DNA from: Tolypocladium sp. Sup5 PDA-1
Lineage: Eukaryota; Ascomycota; Sordariomycetes; Hypocreales; Ophiocordycipitaceae
DNA length: 64,000 bases
Direction: 5' to 3'
Assembly: GCA_000750105.3 (NCBI GenBank)
Contig: JPHH03000029.1
Coordinates: 335,507 to 399,506 of the forward strand
Shown in pieces: positions 32,592-43,480 of the stretch. The notes beneath the pieces are model-generated. The model had not been told where the DNA came from and ran no database searches. It worked only from the letters and a program-made list of their open reading frames with translations. Positions within the stretch are counted from its first letter, which is position 1; each line of letters starts with the position of its first letter. Both the position numbers and the translations under genes were made by a program.

Positions 32592-33542
32592 CTATGGGCC
32601 GCCGGATGCGGCAGCCGCGATTACGATCATCTGGTGCATCCTCCGCCTGTCAACCTCCTTCTTCAGCATGGTGATGCAGCTCGCAATGACAAACACCTCC
32701 ATCTGCTGCACCTCGCCCTTGGTGTCCGCCCAGTCCCTCAGATCCATCATCAGCCGGCCGCCGTTGCCGGCCGTGCTGCCACGCGTGCCCTCGCTCCGGA
32801 GCTCCTCGTTGCGCACTAGCTGGGCCACCCGCCGCCGCCGCTCCTCCTGCTTGCCGCCCGCGAGCGCCACCGTCGTGACGACGTCGAGGACGACGAGGCT
32901 GTTGGTGCCGATGACCTTGCGCTCGGCGCGGCTGGCGTACCGCCACTGGAAGGTGCCGAGGCGCGTGCGGATGTTCTGCGCGCGCGTGTGGCAGCCCTTG
33001 CTGTGCACCTCAAAGGCCTCCTCGCAGGCGACCTCGCCCGTCAGCTGCACCTTGGGCGGGCGGTTCGGCCCGAAGCGGTACGTGGTGCTGCAGAGGGGCG
33101 ACTCGGCCAGGTCGTCTCCCGCGCGGACGAGGACGCAGTTGCCGGAGCGGCGCGTCTCGCGCAGGGACTCGTAGGCCAGCGGCCCGACCTCACCCGTCGG
33201 CAGGACGCTGTAGACGGGGATTGGAAGCGGCTTGGGCGGGATGGGCAGCGCGATGAGCGGGTGGCCGTGCGTCTCGATCTGGAAGACGTGTGTGGCGTGG
33301 AGGCCTGCGGTTGCGGCGGCGGCCGACGATGACGACGATGACGATGATGCTTCGGGTCCGGCAACGACGGCCTCGTACTGGGGCAGAGACTCGGCGGACG
33401 TGTTTGCGGAGGGTGCCAGGCCCCTGAGCTCGACGTACTCGGCGTCGGCGTCGTCGTACTCGGGAGGGAGCGACGAGCGGCGGGATGAGGGCCGCAAGAG
33501 GAGCGAGTTCTTTGTCTCGACGTGGGCCTGAACGCTCGTCAT
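32592..33542 (-). CDS. Conserved ascomycete protein of unknown function
   Basis: A single exon of 316 codons. Residues 1 to about 85 are disordered with PPEYDDADAEYVEL, LPQYEAV and a run of eight Ser. From HVFQIETHGHPLIALPIPPKP onward it is ordered and beta-rich, with STTYRFGPNRPPKV, RLGTFQWRYASR and GGRLMMDLRDWADTKGE, and ends in an amphipathic helix (TMLKKEVDRRRMHQ) and SGGP. I recognise this as a layout widespread in filamentous ascomycetes, with no assigned function that I know of. The beta-rich core hints at a tubby/LURP-like fold, which is speculation. It is convergent with the LtrA gene (266 bp between stops). Confidence 0.85.
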   Translation of the reverse strand: MTSVQAHVETKNSLLLRPSSRRSSLPPEYDDADAEYVELRGLAPSANTSAESLPQYEAVVAGPEASSSSSSSSAAAATAGLHATHVFQIETHGHPLIALPIPPKPLPIPVYSVLPTGEVGPLAYESLRETRRSGNCVLVRAGDDLAESPLCSTTYRFGPNRPPKVQLTGEVACEEAFEVHSKGCHTRAQNIRTRLGTFQWRYASRAERKVIGTNSLVVLDVVTTVALAGGKQEERRRRVAQLVRNEELRSEGTRGSTAGNGGRLMMDLRDWADTKGEVQQMEVFVIASCITMLKKEVDRRRMHQMIVIAAAASGGP

Positions 33543-34626
33543 GGTGGTCGAGCCTTTGCTGTAGTTGGTGTTGGTCGAGTTCGATGTTGCGTATCTCAGC
33601 CCAGCCCTGTCGTCTTATACACGACTGAATCGTCTTTGGTGTAAGTGAAGTGATAAGTGAAGTGATGAATGTGTCTCTCGGCTTGTATACCGTTGGTCAA
33701 GCAGAGGGAGGATGATCTTGATATTGTTCTCACAAATCGAGCCTTTGTCGTTTTTGTCTTGCATTCTAGAAAGAAACCCAATACCCAAAACGCCTGTCCG
33801 CGACGCCCATATATACCCGTCAACCTTCATCTCGTCTGTATCGGTTTCGACATCTGCAGCGGACTACGGGCTACTCGTAGTCGGCTAGTAGCTGTAACGC
33901 CGGCTCCACGATTCGCCAACGCGAAATACGGCTCCCGGCGCATGGCTGTACCGCCACCACCAGCTGGCACATCCCACCGCTGATTGGGCCGGACGCTCCA
34001 GCGCTAAGGGTTGTGGTGGGTTCGAGCCGTTCGATACGCTGAATACGACTGATGCGAGAGCAGCGAGGTCTTGCAGCGCGGCCAATCAGGGCTCGCGCCG
34101 AGAGGCGGAGGAGGGGGATCCGCCCTTGGGGCTGGGGCACGAGACGGTTGTGATGTCAGACGGTGCTGCCGTGAACTGAATCGCAAGGCAGATGTTCTGG
34201 AAGGTGGCTGTGCTGCCCTGACACTGGTTGATGCTGGATGGTCATGGCCAAAATGCTTCTGCCGGCTCCCCTGGCTGGCAATTGCGAGACGGAGACGGCC
34301 AAGCTTATCCGTCGGAGGAGGCCTCGGGCTGCGTATTCGTCGTGGTAACGAGGAGCAAGTCGATGTTGGCGCGTGGCTGTGGCTATGCATTATCGAATAA
34401 CTGTTGGGCTCTTCAACATGTTGTATCTATCATTCGGAAATCGGGGCCATCTTCACCATCGACATCGCCCCTGTCTATCCCACCTGACGCTGGCCACCCT
34501 ATAAAAGGGTAACAGAGGAGTAATGTACACTACAAAGGCACTTCAAGTGTCCCGGAGCCCAACTTAATCAATTGGTATAGTCCGGGTTCCCGTCATCCGT
34601 CTCTTCCAGATACCCATCACGCGTGG
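33543..34626. other. intergenic, 1.1 kb
   Basis: Lies upstream of the conserved unknown gene and downstream of the Zn2Cys6 gene. I see CCAAT-type sequence near 34080 but no supportable gene; short frames on both strands lack domains. Confidence 0.5.
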
Positions 34627-36247
34627 CTACCTGCGCTTCCCAAAGAACGTCATGTCTTGGTCCAGCTGCTCATCCACCCACATTGGCCACTGGTTGTATA
34701 TCTGGTGTTCGTAGTCAACGCGTGCATTAAGGTACTTTAGCCATCTGATGAAGCCAGGGTCCATATTGTTATCCTCTTGTTGAGGCTGCTTCTCCCTGAG
34801 GTCATATTCTCTCTCGGTAATGAACGACATGATCTGTGCTAGGGCGATCCAATGCGTGTGCAGCAGGATGATCGTCTGCCGGTTGAGGTTGATGAGCTCC
34901 TGGAACGAGGCGTGGGGCAGCATCATCCACCAGGCATATTCCCTCGAGTTGGCCTTGTAAGCTAGCAGTCCGCCGCCGTTAGCCCCTGGATAGGTACTTC
35001 AGAAAACCCGTAAGCGGCCACACGACTCACCGTCGAAGGAGCTGGTATACAGCTTCTCGGCAATTCCAAGAAGCTGTTCGTGGTATTGCACTTCCACTGC
35101 ATCCACGCAGAGCGGCCGTAGATTCGATATAGCCTCCACTGCGGCGTCTGCCCATCCCCTCTGGATCAACGGAAGGTCTTGCATCAAGGGCGCCACCAGC
35201 TCATTCTGGCGGTCCTCAAACAGGGTATGGAAGACGGGTTTGATGCCCTTGAACATCATCTGCATCCCGATAATGAGGATGCCGCGTATAAAAGTCATGT
35301 ACTCTGCCAGCCCATCGTCGAGGCTGACCGACTGGAAGGTCAGGGCAAAGCACGTCGCCACCAGCGCATTCGCCTCCTCGTACGTCGTCTCGGTTCTCGA
35401 AACTTCCGTAAGCCGCTTCTTGATGGCCCTGATGGCCTTGATGCGGTGGTTCATGGCCGCCGTCACCAGACTGCTGTCGGTGTGAGTGAGTTCCGACGCA
35501 GCAAACCCCAAAATGGCATGCATCAGGAACTCGTGCTAGGCAAGTCAGCGACATCGGCCTAGATACAGAGAGGAGCAGTTGTGTCCATGGCGTACATTGT
35601 GCGCGATGCAGGGGATCTCGTGGGTCCAAATATCCTCCTGCTTTAGCGGATGGTGCGGATAACACTGGGTGAGGAAGTGCTGAAAGAAGCGCATGTCTTG
35701 CAAGCTGAAAAGGGGAATCTGATGGTGAGGCTACGCAAGGCAGGTTAGCGGCGGTTTGCGCCGTGTAGAAGTGGTTCTCGTAAGCTGGCGGAAAACATAC
35801 CTGGTGGGTGATTTGAGGCATGGAGGGATATTCGCATTTGAGGCCAGTCTTGACGCAGTGGCCACACGCCGGACGAGTTTCTTGGCACTACGCGACGGTC
35901 AGCGATTGAGTCTGGCCTTTGGAAAGCAAGTCAAGGCATACCTTGATACGCCTCCTCTTGCAGTTGTAACATCCCCGGCGGCTCTTGGTGTGGCCCCGCC
36001 TCTCCAACCTCTGCTTCTGTGTTGCCTGTCGGCGGACAACAGAATCGATGGTGCCGCTCGCCGTGCTCCTGTTGTCCGAGCTGGGCGGCGTCAACTTGCC
36101 GGATGAATCCTCTGACAGGGCACCCGCCGAGTGGCCATTGGACGGGTCGTGAAAGGGGATGTCCTCGCTCTGCAGAAACGAGGAATAGTCGAACTCTGGG
36201 GGCTCCGGGTAGGACAGCATGCCCGGCGAAAACTGCTGCATGTCCAT
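34627..36247 (-). CDS. Zn2Cys6 (GAL4-type) transcription factor
   Basis: A nuclear DNA-binding regulator. Exons 36247-35942, 35887-35801, 35730-35596, 35535-35031 and 34985-34627 give 463 codons. The zinc cluster reads C-x2-C-x6-C-x5-C-x2-C-x6-C at about residues 92-119 (GCYNCKRRRIK, then CQETRPACGHC), and the first intron falls exactly between RRRIK and the third Cys. A Ser/Pro/Asp-rich N-terminal region precedes it. Downstream is an all-helical segment (MRFFQHFLTQCYPHHP, HAILGFAASELTH) typical of the fungal-specific C-terminal domain seen in sterol-uptake-type (Upc2-like) factors. The start was set at MDMQQF because no in-frame ATG precedes it before a non-coding stretch. Target genes cannot be told from the sequence. 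Confidence 0.92.
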
Positions 36248-38144
36248 GGCGATTGCGCAGTCGTGATGTGATGTCTGGCGATTGTGAGCTTGGTTCCCAC
36301 ACGCATCCGGCTGGTGTTGCGAGCTGCGAAGTGAGAGAGGCAGGTTTCGCGCAAGCCAGGATACCGAAGCGACGGTCAGTTGTTGCAAGGCGCCCGTCAC
36401 ATGTGCGCAATCTTGCGACGACGATGGCCAAATAACAGCAAACCCATGTCGTTGAGACGCCTGGGGATGCGCGACAGCCGTAAGAGTGGCAGTGAACCGG
36501 GCCATTAATACCCCGGCCCTCGTGGGCATCATTCCTCTTTGCGCGGGGCTTCAATCTTCAGCCCCAAGCTTGGCGAGCTTGTTCTCTTTGGCGCGCATGC
36601 TGATAGGTTCGTTGCTGCCCATCATGCGGGCAGCAAGCGGACCTCGGTGGGTTCCATTACCCGCTGACAACTTGACGCTGAAGATGCCATGTTGCACGCG
36701 GCTCCTCTAGCCGTTGATCCATCCTGGCGCCGTTAAGGTGCGCCGCGGCACTGCAAGTTTGCCAGTTATTAGTAGTCGGTAGTTTCGCTGGTATGGCTGG
36801 TATGGCCGCCCATGGGATCCCGAACTTCATGTCACTCTCGAGCGTCGCAAACAGATTGTGATTCGGACATGTCGAAGCTGTTGGAGTTGCTAGGGTGATG
36901 CTGTCGTCGACTCTCCGTGCAGCAAAGGCGGTGACGTTGGCGAGCTGAGCAAAAGCAACTTTGCAGCTGTCCAGCTCCAGTCGGCCACGAATTGGCAGCA
37001 TAAAGAGCCGCCATACAATGCGCCTTCCCTCGCCGTCAGCAGCAGGCAACAGGCAGCAGGTACGGACTACTTGGAGTCTGGACGTGACGACGACCCAGGT
37101 GCCTTTAACCTCCATGTGAGCGCCATTCGGCACGTTCTTGCCTGCCGGGCACGCTACCGGGTCGCAATTAAATTGCCGTCGAATTGACCGCCGGGCAAGC
37201 TGCGATGCAAGCTGCGTTAGTCCGCAACATAATACAAGCTGCTGGGTCGGCGGCCTCGATCGAAATGGCCCAATCAAACGCGTTAAGGCGGTCGTGGTCC
37301 GGATCAACGTGGCTTGCCGTGGCAGTCGCTGAATTGGCCGTCGACTTGGCCGCTGCCCGCTGGGCAGGCTGCCTTAAGACATCAGGGAGGGTCAGAATTC
37401 GAATAAGGTAGCCAATGGCTCTGCGTCGAGACCAATGGCTACTTCGCATTTCAGGATCCAGATTCGGGCAGTATGGGCCACGGCGGAAGTTGCGGCATGC
37501 AAGCGTTAGATACGAAGCCCGAAGCCTGGGAGTGCATCACCCCGAGAAGGCATCCCAGCCGAGGATACCAGTTGTTATTAGTGCCGCGCCGGTGGCCGAC
37601 GTTGAGGGTAGTGGCTGTTGCCGAAAACGGGAGGAGTCTGGACTTGAAGCAAGACGGACGAGCTGACGGACGAGCTAACGGAGAATTTACGATAGGGGAC
37701 GGGTACCTCGCGTGCTGAATTCCTTGCATCAGAACATCGAGTTCGACGACGGGATAAGACATGCCAGGCTCAGTGTTGGTCCAGTCTCAACTGCGAGCCC
37801 GGATAACTATGCACCCCGCACTCAATTGCAGGAGAATGTATTCGTACCAACTGCTCTTGTACCCGCCTTGCACGACAGCGTGGAGGCATTTAACAAGCAG
37901 GGCCCCAGCTGTCTCGGTCAACGAAGTCATGTCCAGAGTCCCATCGACGAACCTGGCCGCCAGATACTGGTAACTTTGGTAAGTAACGCAGTCAAACGGC
38001 TGCCGTCACCTCTCTGTCACCAATAGCCCGCACGTGGCGCATTGGCCAGCCACGACACCTGGTGCGATAAGCATCATCTCCCAGCCATGGGTCAGGGACT
38101 TTTGATGTTGTGGCGAGCAACTTTGTAATAGGTAACTTTGAGTA

Positions 38145-38163
38145 CGGACTACTCCGTAGTCCG
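38145..38163. repeat. perfect inverted repeat with 8-bp arms
   Basis: CGGACTAC (38145-38152) and GTAGTCCG (38156-38163) are exact reverse complements around a TCC spacer, and the structure contains one TACTCCGTA nonamer (38150-38158). The half-site CGGACTAC recurs at 39165-39180 as a direct repeat. Confidence 0.85.
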
Positions 38164-39161
38164 ATCCTAAAGTACATACGAGTAACTTGCATACCTTGCA
38201 ACCGTGGGGCGGCATGTGAGCCGTTCCCGTCGAGCTTCACAGCCACAACCTGGTCGTTTTTGCTTCAACGCAGCTGCCTGTCTGCTCCATCACGAGCAGC
38301 TGGCATTGCTTGCTCCGCGACTTGGGCGCGCCAAGGAGCTGCCGCTGTTCCGATCGAGTCTTACTAGCAGGCATCGTGTGAAACCAACACGCTGGAACGA
38401 AATTACTCCCGCTGCCACCCATGGCCACGGAGCCTCGACGACGATCCGGGGCGGGAACGTGCGTTGTGATAGCCAGGGTTCCTCAGCAGGGAGCCACTCG
38501 CCAGCCAACACCCTCAGCGTTCTCCCTGTCGCCCATCGGCACCCGACGCCGAGAGCACAGATCTTGCAAGGGTCTGGGAACGCACGGGAGGCCGGGCCAA
38601 TTGGTGAGGCTCAGCATCGTTGACGCGGCCCCGACACCGATGTCGTTTTCGGACCATTGATAGCTCTTCTCTGCTGCATCCCTGGCGAGAGTACAAGCTC
38701 TTGTGCCTTGGCAAGGGCCATGCGTGCCGCTGCCGGTCCTGGGCTTGTTGGTGCTGCTTTGCTATGAGACAGGACGCGCCATCGCCAAGTATGGCTTGAT
38801 ATTTGTTCCAATTATGGAGACGGAGCACTCCGTACGAACTACTCGTACAGAGTACTGTCATCCAAAAGGTGCCCAGACGCACAATGGCTCTGTCGAAGAA
38901 TCCTACGAGGTTTGCCCCGATCCAGGGCAATGCCCCGAAGTGCGGGGGCGAGACGGGAGTTTTCGTGGTGTTCGCTTGGCTCGGGCACTGACGGCCAGCG
39001 CACACGTACTGTAGGTACCTTGCATGTCAGACGGTGACATTAACGTACTTGTAGGTGTGACGTACGGAGTACTCGTAGGCTGCAGCGTTGCCGGCAAGAA
39101 ACGCCGAAGCGAGCTGGCACGAGATGCATGCGAGCGCTGGCGTGTTGCAGCAACTCGGAGC

Positions 39162-39191
39162 GTACGGACTACGGACTACGGATACTCCGTA
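39162..39191. repeat. tandem ACGGACT repeat with TACTCCGTA
   Basis: ACGGACT is repeated head to tail and followed by TACTCCGTA (39183-39191), which is the reverse complement of the TACGGAGTA nonamer. The same words make the inverted repeat 1 kb to the left. Confidence 0.75.
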
Positions 39192-41093
39192 CAAGTATTC
39201 GTATCTTTGCGACGGGTGGCTGGGACCATATGGCCTGGCCTTCCGCCTTGGGATGCCAACATGGGACGAACGACGGCTGAGGCGATACGCGCCTCGGACA
39301 GACGACATTGGATCCACGTTTCCACCACCGCAACACCGAGGCCCAATGGCGTGCCTGGGCAGCGAAGACAAGCCCCGACTGAGGCCTTTTCTTCGTTTCT
39401 CCCCCTTGTGTTTGCGTGTTTACGTGTTTGCTTGTTTGTTGGCGCGAAAAACCATGCCACGGCTGGGCGGGCAGTGGAGGGCAGGGCAGGGCAGGGCAGG
39501 GCATGGAAACAAGAAAAATCAAGACGACGAGGATTGGGCTGGGCACACTCGAGCTGGCTGGCTGCGTTGCACGAGTCGTCAGCGCCGAGGAGGTCTAGCA
39601 TCAGGGATCGATACAGATAGGTTGGACAGTGCAGCGGGAGACATGCCAGCGAGGTACTCGTCCCATAGAAGACCGCACCACGTCGACCTCGTCCGCGAGT
39701 ACCCCGTCTGCGTGCTCCTGCGTTCCATGGTGCCTGCATCTGCATGCCGCTACTGTAGGTACAGAGCTGCCAACGATGACCCAAGGTAGTTAGGTAGGTA
39801 GTCCAGCTGTTTGCGAGGCGCTTTTACGGCGGTTTCACCAGCCATCGTGGATGGCGACCTCGGTCGGCGATTGGGCGCTGGCCAGGCCGTGGAAACGGCG
39901 AAGGCTCCCCGCTGGGCCCCCAAGACGCAGCGCAGGTCTCGACAAAACGAAGGCCCCTCCCGCGCAGCCAACCAGAGGCCTGTGCCTGGCGGCGCGGCCA
40001 ATGGCGGCGCTGGGAACGCCCGATGGAGGCGCTCCAAAGCACGGGGCAGCACCGGCGCTGGGCGCCCCTGGCGCTACGTGAGGGGCAGCGGAGCCCGGGG
40101 GCCCAGGGCTAGCTACAGAAGGCTTGAAGGCTCGCTGGCGCCTCCACCCTCACTGGTCGGGACCACCCGGCGCGACGCTGCGGCGGTTTAGCGGCGACTC
40201 TAAACACCAGACGTTGAACCACGACGGCCCATCGGGTTCAGCAGTGCTCCCTGCCAGCGATCCTCGCGATCCTCGCGACCCTCACGGCCGACCACGAGGG
40301 CGAGCGCAGAGCCCGCTGCGGCCAGCGAACTCTGCCTCCACCAGGCCGAGCAGAAACCAACTTGCCGCCGCCCGAAGGTTGGGAGTTGCTCTCATGGAAC
40401 ATGCTACCTAAGGTAAGGTAGGTGCCTACTCCGGGCTCGCACATAGGCGCTTGGGAGTCCCGTCGAGTCCACCTGTGCACCCAGTGACCCTTGTATGTAA
40501 CCGACGGCGTGGTAATATAGTGGGCAGGGAACCTGGAAGGCAAGGTAGCTTGTGCCGGTGCCCGGGACTGTGAATATAGCGTGCCCCAGCAGACCCAGAC
40601 AGAGAGTAGCCACCACTCACCAGCCAGCTCACCTCGCGTCACCTTTATCTAGGGCTTGCCGCCGCTCCCACTCCCTCTCTTTTTCCTCCTCTTCCCTCCT
40701 CGCCTTCACTTCAACCGCCTCCCGTTGTCCTTCCTTTCCACTAGGTCGCCAGCTTCGACCTCGCACAGCCACGCTGTTTGCACTCCTTCATCCGCGTCTT
40801 TGAAAGACTGCCAACGTTCCCTTTTCGGCCGTGCCGACCCCCCAATTCAAGTTCTGTTCACCCGATCTTCGAATTCGACTTTCATTCACTCACGCCGAAA
40901 CAAACCAATCGCCAGGCCGCGGCTCTTTGTCACCTCCTCGCCGATTCAGACAGTCCTTTAACTGCAGCGCATCTACGGGACGTTAAAGAAGCAAGCTGCT
41001 TTGTTCGCGAAACACATCATCTCTCGAGAATCCCAGATAGACGGAGCCTCATCTCAATCCGACCCTCTCAGATTCAAAACAACATCAACCAAA

Positions 41094-42221
41094 ATGTACG
41101 CCAAAAACATCGTGGCCCTCACGGCCTTTGCCGCTCTCGCCGAGCAGGCTCTCGCCTTCAACTCGCACCGCCACCTCCACCGCCGGGACGTCGACAAGCG
41201 AGACATCGTCACCGACTGGGTCACTGTCTGGGAGACGGTCGTCGCGGGCCAGGAGTCTGAGCCTGCTCCCACCGAGTTCATCGCCGATGCTCCGCCGGCT
41301 ACCACTCCGTTGACCACCCTCGTCACCGCCATCCAACCCGCTCCCCAGGTGTCGTCGTCGTCGTCTGCCGCGGCTATCATCAGCGTTCCCCCCGTCAGCC
41401 AGGCGCCCACGCCCACGCCCACTCCCACCACCAAGGCTGCGACCCCCGTCGGCGATCTGCCCACGCCCACGGCCGATAATGCCACGGACCCCCAGGCCAC
41501 TTCTAACGGCGTTTTCGCTAACAAGCGAGGCATCGCCTACAACGACCCTGGCCTTGGCGACGCGTTCGGCGCTAGTTGCAAGAAGTGCGGTTGGGGTTAC
41601 AACTGGGGTTCCGCGGCCCAAGGTTTCAACAGCAAGTTCAACTTCATTCCTATGCTCTGGGGTACCAGCTCTATCTACACCAGCCACTGGGACCAGGACG
41701 TGACCACGGCCCTTGCGGCCGGTGCCAAGGCCATTTTCAGCTTCAACGAGCCTGACAACGCTGGCGAGTCCAACATGTCTCCCCAAGACGCCGCCAACGG
41801 TCACATCCAGTACATCAACAAGTACGCCGGCCAGGCCCTGATCGGCGCGCCCTCCGTCACCAACAGCGGCAATCCTGGCGAGGGCATCCAGTGGCTCAGC
41901 AACTTCATGAGTGCTTGCAACGGCGCGTGCCGCGTCGACTTCTGCAACGTCCACTGGTACTCGGAGGCGCAGTACTCCGACACCCTCTTCTCCCACCTCG
42001 ACGCGGCCCACAAGGCGTGCGGCGGCAAGCCTATCTGGCTGACCGAGTTCGCGACCATTGGTGACCAGTCCCAGACCCCCGGCTTCCTGCGCAGCGTCAT
42101 CCCCAGGCTCGACAGCCTCGACTACCTCCACGGCTACTCGTACTTCATGGTCGCGAACGGCAAGCTGATGGGCGATGGAAACAGCCTCAGCGACATCGGC
42201 CAGCTCTACGCCACGCTGTAA
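41094..42221 (+). CDS. Secreted GH128 beta-1,3-glucanase (Asl1-like)
   Basis: A single exon of 375 codons. Residues 1-21 form a signal peptide (MYAKNIVALTAFAALAEQAL). Dibasic sites (HRRD, DKRD, ANKRG) suggest Kex2 processing. Residues about 50-140 are a Ser/Thr/Pro linker (PTPTPTPTTK), then the glycosyl-hydrolase 128 catalytic domain runs from GIAYNDPG near 143 to the end. The two catalytic glutamates expected for the TIM barrel are visible: FNEPDN (Glu near 219, acid/base) and WLTEFA (Glu near 318, nucleophile). No GPI signal or C-terminal transmembrane segment is present, so it should be soluble or linker-bound in the wall. Family members cleave beta-1,3-glucan during wall remodelling. A pyrimidine-rich leader precedes the ATG. 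Confidence 0.93.
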   Translation: MYAKNIVALTAFAALAEQALAFNSHRHLHRRDVDKRDIVTDWVTVWETVVAGQESEPAPTEFIADAPPATTPLTTLVTAIQPAPQVSSSSSAAAIISVPPVSQAPTPTPTPTTKAATPVGDLPTPTADNATDPQATSNGVFANKRGIAYNDPGLGDAFGASCKKCGWGYNWGSAAQGFNSKFNFIPMLWGTSSIYTSHWDQDVTTALAAGAKAIFSFNEPDNAGESNMSPQDAANGHIQYINKYAGQALIGAPSVTNSGNPGEGIQWLSNFMSACNGACRVDFCNVHWYSEAQYSDTLFSHLDAAHKACGGKPIWLTEFATIGDQSQTPGFLRSVIPRLDSLDYLHGYSYFMVANGKLMGDGNSLSDIGQLYATL

Positions 42222-43302
42222 GACGCCGGCTGCCAGCCTCACATGCACACCGAAATTTCACTTCTCGTACATTCGCTAGGGCATGCGCACCATGACTTTT
42301 TCATTTTCCCTCTCGGGCAAGGACAAACCGAGGGAGGCTTTTGGGATCATACGGCAAGATATCAGGATGAAGGTGGCGCAACTTCACCGTCTTCTGCATA
42401 TATTTGGCTTGTTCTCATTTCTTTTGGATGCGGGGGTCCGTTTCGTCTGGATCTTGGCTCCACAGCTTGATGGGGAGAAACACACAGTTTTGACCTCTTT
42501 TCATGTACATTCTTGTTTCGCACCTGCTCCTCCTTCACAGAACACTCGTTATATACCCGTGACTGGCGGGGGCAGATGAAGGTGGAGGAGAGTTCTGGGC
42601 TGTATCGTCGTGGAATACTTCTTTCTTACGAAAGGACAGAACCAAGGACACGCGGAGTTAGACATAGACTACGTACGAGCCACGACAAGCAAATGACACG
42701 CAACGTTCATGGGGACTCATTTATTCCACGGGTGAGCCGAGTAGTCCGTGCTCGCATTGTGTGAATGTGTCCAGCTATTAAACCGTGCTTGCTGCGCGTG
42801 TGGCGTCGAGCGGAGGGAGTGTTGTCGTTGTAGGGTCCATGAGATGTCTCGGTCGGGCCACCCACCCCGTCGGCTTGAAGATGCCGTTCCCTGTGTTCTT
42901 CTAGGGGCATGCACATGTCGACATGCGAATCCGGGTAGGACATTGTGGCGCGAGCGAGCGGTTGTTGGCATGTTTGCCTACTTCGTACGTGTCTTGCACA
43001 GTCATCGTGTCTGAGACACAGAGGGACATTCTGGTCTCACAGAACAAAGGCATTGTGTGTGTGTGAAAGTCACGCGTGAGCTCATACTTGCCAAGCTTAC
43101 TATGACGGGTTCCTTCAATAAGATGTATGTTGTGTATATTTGTTCACGAAAAAGGGGATCACGGAAAGGGGGTCAAGTTGGGGGTGAGATGTTCGGACAG
43201 GGTGGTTTTTATGCAATTAAGAAACCAATTTTACTCGTAAAATGTTGCCGCGTATCCTGTACGTCCATTCTTCGCGTGTCCAAGAATAGAATAGAGCGTT
43301 GT
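42222..43302. other. convergent 3' intergenic region
   Basis: About 1.1 kb between the glucanase stop and the extended 3' end of the membrane-protein gene. No gene seen. TACTTCGTA (a TACGAAGTA copy) occurs at 42979-42987. Confidence 0.5.
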
Positions 43303-43480
43303 TTAGCAGGGCGAGTGCTGGCTGTAGTACTTGACGTTCTGGTGCGGCCGCTGGCCGCCCATGATGCTCGTTCGCGGGCTGCTGAAGCTCTCTGGCACGA
43401 GGAACCCGCAACTCGCCCTCGATGACGTGTGCCTCGCACCAGCACCAGCACCAGCGGCACCCACGCCCAGGTCCGCGAGG

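Larger units (their letters stand above)
36248..41093. other. 4.8-kb gene-free tract
   Basis: Between the starts of the Zn2Cys6 gene and the glucanase I find no supportable gene. The tract carries the densest group of TACGGAGTA-type elements (38150, 39063, 39183), a perfect inverted repeat at 38145-38163, a GGGCA short tandem repeat (about 39474-39504) and GC-rich frames at 39800-40200 with no domain. From about 40650 to 41090 the strand is strongly pyrimidine-rich, consistent with a long 5' UTR and promoter of the glucanase. Confidence 0.5.

Noticed and set aside
34627..42221. Zn2Cys6 factor, gene-free tract and secreted hydrolase considered as a regulated cluster
   Set aside because: No biosynthetic enzyme is present and the genes are almost 5 kb apart; no evidence for co-regulation.
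41085..42248. 387-codon minus-strand frame
   Set aside because: Antisense shadow of the GH128 gene; Val/Gly/Arg-rich without any domain.
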